Of a stretch of 64,000 nt of DNA, positions 35,827 through 43,694 are shown one piece after another. A program made the translations under genes and the position numbers. The notes under the pieces were generated by a model, which was not told the DNA's origin, searched no databases, and worked only from the letters and a program-made list of their open reading frames with translations. This stretch comes from Rhizobacter sp. Root1221 (lineage in GTDB: Bacteria > Pseudomonadota > Gammaproteobacteria > Burkholderiales > Burkholderiaceae_C): assembly GCF_001425785.1 (NCBI RefSeq), contig NZ_LMDI01000018.1:37910-101909 (forward strand), in the 5' to 3' direction. Positions within the stretch are counted from its first letter, which is position 1. Every line of letters starts with the position of its first letter.

Positions 35827-36810
35827 ATGGACCGCACCGAACGCTTCTACAAGATCGAACTGCTGCTGCGCAACCGGGGCTGTGTGCCGTTCGATGCGCT
35901 GATCGAGGAGTTGGGCGTGTCGCGTGCCACGCTCAAGCGCGACCTGCAGTACCTCCGCGACCGCCTGAGCGCCCCCATCGTCTACGACCGCTTCGACAAC
36001 GGCTATCGCTTCGACGCAGCCGCCGGTGGCGAACGCCACGAACTGCCGGGCCTGTGGTTCAGCGAAAAGGAGATCCACGCCCTGCTGACCATGCACCAGC
36101 TGATGGCCGGGCTCGACGACGACGGTGTGCTGTCACGCCACCTGCAGCCCATGATGGACAAGCTGCAGGGCATGCTGGGGGCCGACGAAAGCGAGGCGCG
36201 CGAGCTGATGCGCCGGGTCAAGGTGATCGTCACCGCGCGGCGGCGCACGCCCAGCCAGTACTTCGAGCTTCTGGGCAGTGCGCTCGTGCAGCGCCGCCGG
36301 GTGTGGTTGCGCTACTTCAAGCGCAGCGACCGCAGCACCAGCGAACGCGAGGTGTCGCCGCAGCGGCTCGTGAACCACCGCAACACCTGGTACCTCGATG
36401 CCTGGTGCCATGCCAGCGACGGGCTGCGGCGTTTTGCGCTCGACGCGGTGCAGGACGCGCGCGCCCTCGACACCCGGGCCCGCAACGTCGCCATCCGCGA
36501 CCTGGAGGCCGAACTCGACGCCGGCTACGGCATCTATGGCGGGGGGGACGCCAAGCTGAAGTGGGCCACGCTCGTGTTCCAGGCCGGTGCCGCGCAGTGG
36601 GTGGCCGGCGAGGAATGGCACACGCAGCAGAAGGCACGCTGGCTCGACGATGGCCGCTATGAACTGCAGGTGCCCTACAGCGACCCCACCGAACTGGCCA
36701 TGGACATCCTGAGGCACGGCGACAGCGTGGTGGTCACCGGGGACAAGGTCCTGGCGAATGCCATCAAGGGGCGCCTCACGCGTGCCCTGGCGCAGTACGG
36801 CGTCAACTGA
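35827..36810 (+). CDS. HTH + WYL-domain transcriptional regulator (YafY-like)
   Basis: This 327-aa regulator has an N-terminal winged HTH (FDALIEELGVSRATLKRDLQYLRD, about residues 18-41) and a WYL domain (PQRLVNHRNTWYLDAWCHAS, about 179-198) followed by a WCX-type C-terminal extension. WYL proteins sense nucleotide or nucleic-acid ligands and often control DNA-damage or defence genes (family knowledge). The start at 35827 fits the usual MDRTERFYKIELLL. The gene is divergent from the HNH-like frame, with two matching operators in the 155-bp gap. Its 3' end overlaps the convergent esterase gene by 8 bp. Confidence 0.9.
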   Translation: MDRTERFYKIELLLRNRGCVPFDALIEELGVSRATLKRDLQYLRDRLSAPIVYDRFDNGYRFDAAAGGERHELPGLWFSEKEIHALLTMHQLMAGLDDDGVLSRHLQPMMDKLQGMLGADESEARELMRRVKVIVTARRRTPSQYFELLGSALVQRRRVWLRYFKRSDRSTSEREVSPQRLVNHRNTWYLDAWCHASDGLRRFALDAVQDARALDTRARNVAIRDLEAELDAGYGIYGGGDAKLKWATLVFQAGAAQWVAGEEWHTQQKARWLDDGRYELQVPYSDPTELAMDILRHGDSVVVTGDKVLANAIKGRLTRALAQYGVN

Positions 36811-37756
36811 TCGCGCGGCGCCGCTGCAGCCCGAAGAACCGCAGGAGTTCCTTGCTGGCGTCGGGTCCGTGCGGGTCGGCGTACGAGCCGGCGGGGTCAC
36901 CACCCGACCACGCGTGGCCGGTGCCATGCACTTCCCAGTGTTCGACGAACGGGCGGCCGTCGCGGCCCGGGAACACGGTGTGCGTGAAGAGGCGGCCCTG
37001 GTGTTCGCCACGGTTGATCTGTGCGGGTGGCGGGGTGCCTGCGAGCACGTCGTCCACCACGTGCTGGCCGTTGGCCGGGTGAACGGTCTTGTCGGCGTCG
37101 CCATGGAACACGATGGTGGGCACACCCGGGCCGCCCGACCGCGACGGGCCGAACGGCCGCAGCCGCCCGGTGTGCATCACCGTCAGCGCGGAGGCCACGT
37201 CGGCCGCCGCGCCTTGCGGCAGCCCGGAGTGCACGCCGGCGGCGGCAAACACGTCGGGGTACTCGCGGCTCAGGATGGCGGCCATGGCCCCCCCTGCGGA
37301 CAAGCCGGCCACGAACACCCGGTCGGGGTCTGCCCCGTGGGTGGCCACCACGTCGCGTGCCATGCCGGCCAGCACGGCGGGTTCACCGCTGCCGCGCCGC
37401 TGGTCGTTGGGCATGAACCAGTTCCAGCACTTCGCGGCGTTCGAGCGGGGTGGCTGGCGGGGGTACAGCACCAGGAACCCCTGCTGCTGGGCGAGGTCGT
37501 TCATGCGCGTGCCCCGGGCGAAGTCGTCGGGGTCTTGCTTGCAGCCGTGCAGCATCACCAGGAGCGGCAGCTGCTTGCCCGTGAACCCCTCCGGCACGAA
37601 CAGCTTGTAGGGGCGTGCGCCCACGGTGGTGACGAACGTTCCGCTGTCGAACCGGTGCAGCGGGGCAGGGGCGGTAGGGCGTCGCAGCAGCGCGCGGCGC
37701 AGGGAGTTGGTGGCTTGGCGAAGCCACCGCGACAACATCGGGGCGAACGGTTTCAT
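36803..37756 (-). CDS. Extracellular PHB depolymerase-like / LpqC-type esterase
   Basis: This 317-aa alpha/beta-hydrolase belongs to the PHB depolymerase/feruloyl-esterase-like family. Segments LFVPEGFTGKQLPLLVMLHG, GCKQDPDDFARGTRMNDLA and the nucleophile elbow GLSAGGAMA are clear. The C-terminal HGTGHAWSGG carries the likely catalytic His. The N-terminus is Arg-rich without a clear Sec signal, so location is uncertain. Substrates are probably short-chain esters or polyhydroxyalkanoates. It is divergent from DUF427 across a perfect 25-bp palindrome only 7 bp from its ATG. Confidence 0.85.
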   Translation of the reverse strand: MKPFAPMLSRWLRQATNSLRRALLRRPTAPAPLHRFDSGTFVTTVGARPYKLFVPEGFTGKQLPLLVMLHGCKQDPDDFARGTRMNDLAQQQGFLVLYPRQPPRSNAAKCWNWFMPNDQRRGSGEPAVLAGMARDVVATHGADPDRVFVAGLSAGGAMAAILSREYPDVFAAAGVHSGLPQGAAADVASALTVMHTGRLRPFGPSRSGGPGVPTIVFHGDADKTVHPANGQHVVDDVLAGTPPPAQINRGEHQGRLFTHTVFPGRDGRPFVEHWEVHGTGHAWSGGDPAGSYADPHGPDASKELLRFFGLQRRRAIS

Positions 37757-37762
37757 CGGACC

Positions 37763-37787
37763 ATGGTAACGGCCGCGCCGTTACCAT
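37763..37787. promoter_or_regulatory. Perfect palindrome between esterase and DUF427 genes
   Basis: ATGGTAACGGC-N3-GCCGTTACCAT has perfect 11-bp arms in a 58-bp divergent gap, ending 6 bp from the esterase ATG and 27 bp from the DUF427 ATG. It could be a repressor operator. Because it would also lie in the esterase leader, it could instead fold as an RNA hairpin that masks the ribosome-binding site. Confidence 0.6.
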
Positions 37788-37814
37788 CGCGCCATCCCAC
37801 CCGAAGGACCCGAG

Positions 37815-38093
37815 ATGAAAGCGACCTGGAACGGCGTCACCATCGCCGAAAGCGACGACACGGTGGTTGTCGAAGGCAACCACTATTTCCCCGAGAGCAG
37901 CCTGAACCGCCAGTACGTGACGTTCAGCAACCACCGCACGAGTTGCCCCTGGAAGGGGCAGGCGCAGTACTACAGCCTGTTCGTCAACGGCGAGATGAAC
38001 CCCGACGCCGTCTGGTACTACGCCGAGCCGCTCGAGGCCGCCGCCGAGATCAAGGGGCGGGTGGCCTTCTGGAAGGGTGTGAAGGTGGAGTGA
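37815..38093 (+). CDS. DUF427 domain protein
   Basis: This 92-aa protein is a complete, single-domain DUF427 member: MKATWNGVTIAESDDTVVVE, HYFPESSLNRQYV, TSCPWKGQAQYYS and VWYYAEPLEAAAEIKGRVAF are all conserved family segments. The fold is a small beta-tent; the biochemical role is unknown. It is divergent from the esterase gene. Its last 44 bp overlap, antisense, the 3' end of the SulP gene. Confidence 0.92.
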   Translation: MKATWNGVTIAESDDTVVVEGNHYFPESSLNRQYVTFSNHRTSCPWKGQAQYYSLFVNGEMNPDAVWYYAEPLEAAAEIKGRVAFWKGVKVE

Positions 38094-39777
38094 CCTCGGC
38101 CGCCACACCCTGGTGGTGGCTCAGGTACAGGCTGCCGCGGAACCAGCGCAGCCAGTCGCTGGCCACCAGCGCATCGAGCACCGGCCCCTTGACCTCCGAC
38201 AGGTCGAGCCGAACCCGGCGGCGGGCCAGCAGGTCCTGCAGCGACCGCAGGGCCTCCACGCCGCTGAAGTCGATGTGGTTCACCGGTGACATCTGCAGCA
38301 GCACGCGGGTGGTGCCCGGTGCGCTGTCCAGGCAGCCCACCACCACGTCGGGCAACTGGCGCGCGTTGATGTACAGCAGGCTTTCGTCGATGCGGATGCC
38401 CAGCAGGCCGGGCGTGGTTTCCGTCGCGTAGCGCAACACGTTGCGGTAGTGTTCAGTGCCCGGCATGCGCGCCACCATCACCGCGTGGGGCCGCGCGGTG
38501 CGCTGCAGCAGCAGCGCGATGGACAGCGCCACGCCGAACGCCAACGCCCATTGCGCATCCTTCAGCACCGTGATGGCCGCCACCGCCGCCATCATCGCGG
38601 CCTCGCCGTGCGAGTAGCGCCACGCCTCGGCGAACCCGCGCCATTCGCCAGCGGCCAGCACCGACATCACGATGGTGGCCGCCAGCACCGCCTTCGGCAG
38701 CAGCGCCAGCGGCGCGGCGAACAGCAGCATGCCGATGCCGGTGAACAACGCGGCAAATACGCCGGCCCACCGCGTGCGGGCGCCGGCCTCGGCATTCACC
38801 GCGGTGCGAGAGAAGCTGCCGCCCACCGGCATGCCGCCCCCGAACCCGGCCGCGAGGTTCGACCCCGCGAGGCCCATCAGCTCGCGCCGGGCGCTGACCC
38901 GTTTGCCACGCTGCAGGCCGAGGTTCTCCGCCACGGCCAGGCTGCTCACGAACGTGACCAGCGCGATCAGCGCGGCACCGGGCAGCAGTTGCTGCCACAC
39001 CGACCACGCCACGTCGGGCCAGGTGAGCCGCGGCTGCAGCGGCGGCAGGTCACCCACGAGCCGCACGCCAGCCGACGACGCCGACACGGCCCAGGCCACC
39101 ACCGTGGCCAGGACGATGACGGCCAGCGGTGCCGCACGCGAGGCCAGGTGGGCCGTGCGCGCGGGCAACCAGCGGCCGAGCCAGCCGGGGGCGTGCCGGC
39201 GTGCGGTCGCCAGCAGCACCAGTGCCCCGATCCCGAACGCCGCGGTGGCGAGGTGGATGCCATGCCCGCCGCGCCACCACGAGCCGAACACCTCCACCAG
39301 GTTGAACCCCGCCGCACGCGCGCCGAACAACACCGGCAGCTGCGACAGCAGGATCGACAGCGAGGCCCCCACCGAAAAACCCTGCAGCACCGGCACGCTG
39401 AGCAGCGACGCGAGTGCGTCGAACTTCAGCAACGCGGCCAGGGCCAGCATCACCCCCGACTCGATGGCCAGCACGAGCGCGGCGTCGGTGGCCGGCACGT
39501 CGTGGGCCACCACGGGCGCGATGGCCTGCGCCGTCATCAGGGCGAGGACCGCGGCGGGCCCGATCGAGTTGACGTTGCTGGACCCGAGTGCCGCGTACGC
39601 GAGCATGGGCAGCAGGCTCGCGTACACCCCGGCCTCGGGCGGCAGCCCGGCCAGCAGCGCGTACGCGACGCTCTGCGGCACGAGCAGCACGGACACGATC
39701 ACCGCGGCGACGAGGTCGTCGGCCAGGGCGGCGTCGCGGTAGCGGATCAGGTCGCCGCGGAGGCGGGAAAGCGGCAT
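38050..39777 (-). CDS. SulP/SLC26-family anion permease with STAS domain
   Basis: This 575-aa inner-membrane transporter begins DLVAAVIVSVLLVPQSVAYA, LLAGLPPEAGVYASLLPMLA, the SulP signature region. It has about 12-14 transmembrane segments and a C-terminal cytoplasmic STAS domain (about residues 455-560; LLQMSPVNHIDFSGVEAL). The substrate could be sulfate, bicarbonate or another anion; no carbonic anhydrase or sulfur genes adjoin it. The start at 39777 (MPLSRLRGDLIRYRD) is chosen by family alignment; an ATG at 39822 is possible. The gene's end overlaps DUF427 by 44 bp. Confidence 0.9.
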   Translation of the reverse strand: MPLSRLRGDLIRYRDAALADDLVAAVIVSVLLVPQSVAYALLAGLPPEAGVYASLLPMLAYAALGSSNVNSIGPAAVLALMTAQAIAPVVAHDVPATDAALVLAIESGVMLALAALLKFDALASLLSVPVLQGFSVGASLSILLSQLPVLFGARAAGFNLVEVFGSWWRGGHGIHLATAAFGIGALVLLATARRHAPGWLGRWLPARTAHLASRAAPLAVIVLATVVAWAVSASSAGVRLVGDLPPLQPRLTWPDVAWSVWQQLLPGAALIALVTFVSSLAVAENLGLQRGKRVSARRELMGLAGSNLAAGFGGGMPVGGSFSRTAVNAEAGARTRWAGVFAALFTGIGMLLFAAPLALLPKAVLAATIVMSVLAAGEWRGFAEAWRYSHGEAAMMAAVAAITVLKDAQWALAFGVALSIALLLQRTARPHAVMVARMPGTEHYRNVLRYATETTPGLLGIRIDESLLYINARQLPDVVVGCLDSAPGTTRVLLQMSPVNHIDFSGVEALRSLQDLLARRRVRLDLSEVKGPVLDALVASDWLRWFRGSLYLSHHQGVAAEVTPPSHPSRRPPAP

Positions 39778-39955
39778 CGGGCGAAGGAGGTCAGGGGGAC
39801 GCCCGATGCTACGGGTTTCCATGGAATTGCGGTGCGCAGGTCCCATGGCGTCGAAACGCAGGCGTCACGAGTGGTGGGCCGATGAACAGGGGGGCCGAGT
39901 CACCGGAGGGCTCCAACACGGCTGCACACTGGGCCCAGGCACGACTCGGCATATG

Positions 39956-39984
39956 TTGACGGTCTCTTCGAGGTGGCGCAGAAT
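39956..39984 (+). promoter_or_regulatory. Strong sigma-70-like promoter
   Basis: TTGACG (39956-39961), a 17-bp spacer and CAGAAT (39979-39984) give one of the best promoter matches in the window. The start of transcription would be near 39991. It lies in the 318-bp gap between the SulP and NYN genes and points toward a hairpin terminator about 50 bp downstream. Confidence 0.6.
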
Positions 39985-39990
39985 CTGTCG

Positions 39991-40064
39991 CAACCCCTCC
40001 TTTGCCGGGTCATTCAGTTGACTGCTGCTCTGGAAGAAAGAACCGCCTCCGAGGCGGTTTTTTC
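39991..40064 (+). ncRNA. Candidate small RNA or attenuator leader
   Basis: A strong promoter at 39956-39984 and an intrinsic terminator at 40041-40064 bracket about 75 nt with no supported ORF. The segment is C/T-rich near its 5' end (AACCCCTCCTTT), a sequence able to pair with ribosome-binding sites, as in some trans-acting small RNAs. The alternative is an untranslated leader of the NYN gene with an attenuator. No known RNA family is recognised. Confidence 0.4.
40041..40064 (+). terminator. Intrinsic terminator upstream of the NYN gene
   Basis: AACCGCCT-CCG-AGGCGGTT forms an 8-bp stem with a 3-nt loop, directly followed by TTTTT. This is the clearest rho-independent terminator in the window. 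It lies within a frame that could extend the NYN protein upstream, which argues for a downstream start for that gene. Confidence 0.8.
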
Positions 40065-40095
40065 ACGTCCGAACGAGGTCGAAGGTGGGTCGAAG

Positions 40096-40800
40096 GTGGA
40101 TTCTGGGAGCAAGGCAACAGCGGTGTACATCGATGGGTACAACCTGTACTACGGGCGATTGCGCGGTTCGCCTCACAAGTGGCTCGACGTGGTCACCCTG
40201 TTCGATCAATTGGTGCGCGTCCAGGATCCTTCGTCCGTGGTGCACAAGGTGCACTTCTTCTCGGCTCCTGCGCTCGGCCAGTTCGCCTCACACGGCGAAT
40301 CGTCGGTGGCCGCGCAAGAGTCCTACCACCGAGCGCTTGAGAACCGCCATCCCGAGCGGTTCATGAAGACGCTGGGTGCTCACGCCTACGACAAACACGG
40401 AACGGCCCTGCCGCTGTTCATTCCGGGAGCGCCGTACGACAGGGCGCTTACCGCGCGGGTCTGGCGATTGGTCGAGAAGAAGACCGACGTCAACCTGGCG
40501 TTGGCGATGTACCGGGATGCGGTCGCCGGACGGTTCAGGCAACTCGTGCTGTGCTCCAACGATTCCGATGCGGAGCCGGCCCTTGCCGCCATTCGAGTGG
40601 ACTGCCCATCTGTGATGATCGGTGTCGTGACGCCCGTGCGGCCGCCGGATGCGGGTGACCGCCGCCGGGTCAGCGCGTCGCTGGCCCGGCATGCGCACTG
40701 GACGCGGCACCACATCCTGGATGCCGAGCTGGATGCGGCGCAGTTGCCAGACTGCGTGCCCACCCGCAGGAAGCCGGTCCTGCGACCGGCTCATTGGTAG
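40096..40800 (+). CDS. NYN-domain (PIN-like) putative ribonuclease
   Basis: The protein belongs to the NYN/LabA-like PIN superfamily. Conserved acidic motifs are TAVYIDGYNLYYGRL near the N-terminus, KKTDVNLALAMYRDA in the middle and LCSNDSDAEPAL toward the C-terminus; these build the metal-binding nuclease site. The start is uncertain. GTG 40096 (preceded by GAAGG, giving 234 aa) is preferred over an in-frame ATG at 39973, because a terminator hairpin lies inside that longer version. Base composition is slightly less GC-rich than in neighbours. It converges with the Bug-protein gene, with 11 bp between stops. Its RNA target is unknown. Confidence 0.8.
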   Translation: MDSGSKATAVYIDGYNLYYGRLRGSPHKWLDVVTLFDQLVRVQDPSSVVHKVHFFSAPALGQFASHGESSVAAQESYHRALENRHPERFMKTLGAHAYDKHGTALPLFIPGAPYDRALTARVWRLVEKKTDVNLALAMYRDAVAGRFRQLVLCSNDSDAEPALAAIRVDCPSVMIGVVTPVRPPDAGDRRRVSASLARHAHWTRHHILDAELDAAQLPDCVPTRRKPVLRPAHW

Positions 40801-40811
40801 GGCCAGCGCCG

Positions 40812-41807
40812 TCAGTCCACCTTTGCGCCAGACTTCTTCACCACGTCCGCCCACTTCTTCGTCTCGGACGCGATGAACGCGGCAAACGCCGCCGGGGTGT
40901 TGCCGCCCGGGATGGCGCCCTGCGACAACAGGCGCTCCTTCACGGCGGGGGACGCCAGCGCCTTGGCACATTCCTGCTGGATGCGGTTGACGATGTCGGG
41001 CGGGGTGCCGGCCGGGGCCAGCAGGCCGAACCACGAGCTGGCGTCGAACCCCTTGACGGGGCCGGCCTCGGCGATGGTGGGCACGTCGGGCAACGCGGCG
41101 CTGCGCTGGGCGGTGGTCACGCCGAGCGCCCGCAGCTTGCCGGCCTTGATGTGCGGCATGGCCGACGGGAGGTTGTCGAACATGAGGTCCATGGTGCCGC
41201 CGATCAGGTCGAGCATCGCCGGGCCCGACCCGCGGTACGGGAAGTGCAGCATGAAGGTGCCCGTCATGCTCTTGAACAGCTCACCGCTCAGGTGGATCGA
41301 GGTGCCGTTGCCGCTCGACGCCATGTTGAGCTTGCCCGGGTTGGCCCGGGCGTAGCGGATCAGGTCGGCGACCGATTTGATGCCCGCCGCGTCGGCGCTG
41401 GCCGGGTTCATCACCAGCACGTTTGGCACCCCCGCCACCAGCGTGATCGGGGCGAAGTCCTTGATGGGGTCGAACGGCAGTTTCGGGTACAGCGACTGGT
41501 TGATGGCGTGCGTGCCGACGGTGCACATCAGCAGCGTGAGGCCGTCCGGCGGCGACTTGGCGACCTGATCGGCCCCGAGGTTGCCGCCGGCACCGGGCTT
41601 GTTGTCGACGATGAAGGTCTGGCCGAACGCCTTGCCGAGTTCGGGGGCCATGGCCCGGGCGAGGATGTCGGTGGTGCCCCCCGGGGCAAACGGGACGACG
41701 ATGCGAACGGGTTTGCCGGGCCAGGCGCCCTGGGCAAACGGCGCGGACAGCGGCAGGAGGCCGCCGCCGGCGGCCAGCACGAGTTGGCGGCGATGCAGTG
41801 AAATCAT
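40812..41807 (-). CDS. Bug/TctC-family tripartite tricarboxylate transporter substrate-binding protein
   Basis: This 331-aa periplasmic binding protein has a signal peptide ([20 protein letters not shown], cleavage near residue 25) and the Bug signature [20 protein letters not shown], followed by [19 protein letters not shown]. Members bind carboxylates or amides. No TctA/TctB membrane genes are nearby, as is usual for the many orphan Bug proteins of Burkholderiales. The start at 41807 (MISLHRRQL) is chosen by signal-peptide position. The ligand is unknown. Confidence 0.92.
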   Translation of the reverse strand: MISLHRRQLVLAAGGGLLPLSAPFAQGAWPGKPVRIVVPFAPGGTTDILARAMAPELGKAFGQTFIVDNKPGAGGNLGADQVAKSPPDGLTLLMCTVGTHAINQSLYPKLPFDPIKDFAPITLVAGVPNVLVMNPASADAAGIKSVADLIRYARANPGKLNMASSGNGTSIHLSGELFKSMTGTFMLHFPYRGSGPAMLDLIGGTMDLMFDNLPSAMPHIKAGKLRALGVTTAQRSAALPDVPTIAEAGPVKGFDASSWFGLLAPAGTPPDIVNRIQQECAKALASPAVKERLLSQGAIPGGNTPAAFAAFIASETKKWADVVKKSGAKVD

Positions 41808-41996
41808 GGAACGTCTCGGTGGGGGGAGACGTTCAGTGTGCCGCCAACGGTTGTGCGGGGTCCCAGGGCAATTCCCAGGCGACACGGGCCAAAAAGAAGG
41901 GAAGCGGGACAGGGATCCGGAGACTCGCTCTCATCCACCCCGGGCCGCCCGCTCCCCTGCGGACGTGTCAAACGCGCCTGAAAAACCGGGAAAGGT

Positions 41997-42188
41997 TCAG
42001 CGAGTGCCGCGGAGCTGGGCTCCAGGCGGCGAAAAGAGGGAGAGTTGCGTGGGTGCGCGATGGGCCTGCAGCACCTGGAACGCACGAGCCGGCGGCGGCG
42101 GCAGCGGCCGCACGGTGCTGGGCATCACGGGTTTGCGGGTGCTTTCGGTGCGAACCAGCGGCAGTGTTTGCGGTTGGAGCATGGCCAT
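41997..42188 (-). CDS. Possible small protein, second of a pair
   Basis: This 63-aa frame is Pro/Arg-rich (TVRPLPPPPARAFQVLQAHR) with no recognised domain. Codon choice is GC-rich at third positions, as in real genes here. A GAGG lies 9 bp before the ATG at 42188, and another ATG follows at 42182. It starts 25 bp after the stop of the 83-aa frame upstream on the same strand, so the two could be an operon. It may equally be non-coding. Confidence 0.35.
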   Translation of the reverse strand: MAMLQPQTLPLVRTESTRKPVMPSTVRPLPPPPARAFQVLQAHRAPTQLSLFSPPGAQLRGTR

Positions 42189-42213
42189 GGGGGGACCTCG
42201 TCGCGTTCAGGGA

Positions 42214-42465
42214 TCAGTGACCGATCAGCCATTGGCTGGGGGCGAATTCACTCGGGCGCACATTGAGCGCCAGGGCGGGAACGGGGGTGAGCACGCTGGC
42301 GGCACGGGCCAGCCAGGCCGTGACCTGGATGCCACGGGAGGCCTTGGCGGACGACACGACGGGCTGCGCCAGGCGCAGCAGCGACGACGCACCACCCCGG
42401 CAACTCGGCATGGCGGGGCGCGCGGGGCGCCGGGTGCGGCGGGAACGAGGCGGGGTGGGCGTCAT
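42214..42465 (-). CDS. Possible small protein, first of a pair
   Basis: This 83-aa frame begins with a strongly basic stretch (PPRSRRTRRPARPAMPS) and continues with a hydrophobic/amphipathic part (VTAWLARAASVLTPVPALAL). No family is recognised and no clear ribosome-binding site precedes the ATG at 42465. Together with the 63-aa frame it fills the space between the Bug gene and the hydrolase gene. Third-position GC use is plausible for a gene. Confidence 0.35.
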   Translation of the reverse strand: MTPTPPRSRRTRRPARPAMPSCRGGASSLLRLAQPVVSSAKASRGIQVTAWLARAASVLTPVPALALNVRPSEFAPSQWLIGH

Positions 42466-42595
42466 GGCTCAGGTCCAGGGTCGGGGGCTGGATAGCCAAG
42501 CGCAGCTTTTGTGCCAGCGTGATTTGTGCCCGTCTGGCCCTCGTCAGGCAAACGAAACCGCCGTTTTGTGGCGGACCGGTAAGCCGGCGGTTACA

Positions 42596-43510
42596 TCACC
42601 GACCCGAATCGTCAGTGTTCATCGGGGCTGTGACGTGTTCGGCCACCTGGCGCACCACCTCCGCATCGGCCAGCACCCGGCGGTGGCCGAGCCCCCGGGT
42701 GGCGAACCACCGGCTCCCGGCAACCTGGTCGGCCAGGTGCCGCGCGAGTGCGGGTGGCGCGGCCCGGTCGTCCTCGTCGTGCACGACCAGCGTGGCCCGT
42801 GGCAGCCGGGGCGCCAGTTCGTCCGGCTCGAAACCTTCGAGGTCGATGCCCTCGCGCTGCTCGATCAGCCGGCGCATCCGCATCGACATGGCCCCGCCGA
42901 GGCCGAATCCGTTGGCAAACCACTTCAGCACGAGCTTCGGCGGTGGCGATGTGGCGATCAGGGCCAGGCGGTCGACAGGCAGGCCGTGGGCGGCCGCATG
43001 GGCCGCGGCCACTGCACCCATCGAGTGCGCCACCACGGCCTGCAGGGGGCCCAGCCGGGCCGAGGCCGCCCAGATGCCCCGCACGAACTGCGGCAGCGTG
43101 GACCGCCAGCCATCGCTGCGCCCATGGCCGGGCAGGTCGAGCAACACCGGGTTCGCCCCGGCGTCGAACACGGCGTCCCCGAGTGCCTGCATCTGGAGCG
43201 CATGGCCGGCCCAGCCGTGGACGAGCAGCACGGTGGGGCGGCCGGGCGGGGCGCCGTCGCGGCGGTACACCGCCATCGACCCCGACTCGAACGGCCAGCG
43301 CTCGAGCGTCCAACCCGCCGGCAGGTCCCGGCGCCGGGACCCGCGCTTCGTGGGCAGCGGCGTGAAAAAAAGCCGGAGCGCCAGCCGGGTGCCCCAGCCA
43401 GGGGCGAGCCGTTGCACGGCCTGCAGCGCCTGGCCGAGGCCGCGTGCCACGCGGTGTCCGCCGTAGAACGCGGCAATCGGGTTGGCGGCCGTGTCGGTGG
43501 CCGGGCTCAT
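42596..43510 (-). CDS. Alpha/beta-fold hydrolase
   Basis: This 304-aa protein has the oxyanion loop VLLVHGWAGHALQ, the nucleophile elbow VVAHSMGAVAA (Ser in GxSxG-like HSMGA), and a C-terminal LVVHDEDDRAAP with a catalytic-acid candidate plus GLGHRRVL with the likely His. It is close in style to carboxylesterase/lysophospholipase-type hydrolases. The ATG at 43510 overlaps the stop of a 38-aa membrane-protein gene by 4 bp (ATGA), implying translational coupling. Regulation probably runs through the TetR-type palindrome upstream of that small gene. The substrate is unknown. Confidence 0.88.
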   Translation of the reverse strand: MSPATDTAANPIAAFYGGHRVARGLGQALQAVQRLAPGWGTRLALRLFFTPLPTKRGSRRRDLPAGWTLERWPFESGSMAVYRRDGAPPGRPTVLLVHGWAGHALQMQALGDAVFDAGANPVLLDLPGHGRSDGWRSTLPQFVRGIWAASARLGPLQAVVAHSMGAVAAAHAAAHGLPVDRLALIATSPPPKLVLKWFANGFGLGGAMSMRMRRLIEQREGIDLEGFEPDELAPRLPRATLVVHDEDDRAAPPALARHLADQVAGSRWFATRGLGHRRVLADAEVVRQVAEHVTAPMNTDDSGR

Positions 43511-43623
43511 CGCGGCCACCCGAAATCGGCGTTGCGCCGCGGCACCGCGCGCCAGGCGCGGACCACCCAGAGCCCGCCGCGCAACAGCAGCAAGGCCAGC
43601 AGGAAGAGGAGCAGGGGAAGCAT
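43507..43623 (-). CDS. 38-aa single-span membrane microprotein
   Basis: The frame encodes one hydrophobic helix (LPLLLFLLALLLLRGGLWVV, residues 2-21) followed by a basic tail (RAWRAVPRRNADFGWPR), so an N-out/C-in orientation is expected. AAGGA lies about 7 bp upstream of the ATG at 43623. The stop overlaps the hydrolase start (ATGA). A palindrome nearly identical to the one before the neighbouring tetR gene lies 16 bp upstream. These signals support a real translated gene despite its size. Its role may be to anchor or modulate the hydrolase. Confidence 0.65.
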   Translation of the reverse strand: MLPLLLFLLALLLLRGGLWVVRAWRAVPRRNADFGWPR

Positions 43624-43638
43624 GGCAGTCCTTTTGGC

Positions 43639-43650
43639 GCACGGTCGTGC
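43639..43650. promoter_or_regulatory. TetR operator copy before the microprotein-hydrolase operon
   Basis: GCACGGTCGTGC differs by one base from the perfect palindrome GCACGATCGTGC that lies before the tetR gene at 44310-44321. It sits 16 bp upstream of the microprotein ATG, just before its ribosome-binding site. Confidence 0.65.
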
Positions 43651-43694
43651 GAAGTTGGATCGGCAGACACGGCGCCGGGTCATGGTGGCGCGTG

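Noticed and set aside
39973..40095. Longer NYN protein starting at ATG 39973
   Set aside because: The extension would contain a strong intrinsic terminator and has no similarity to the NYN family start.
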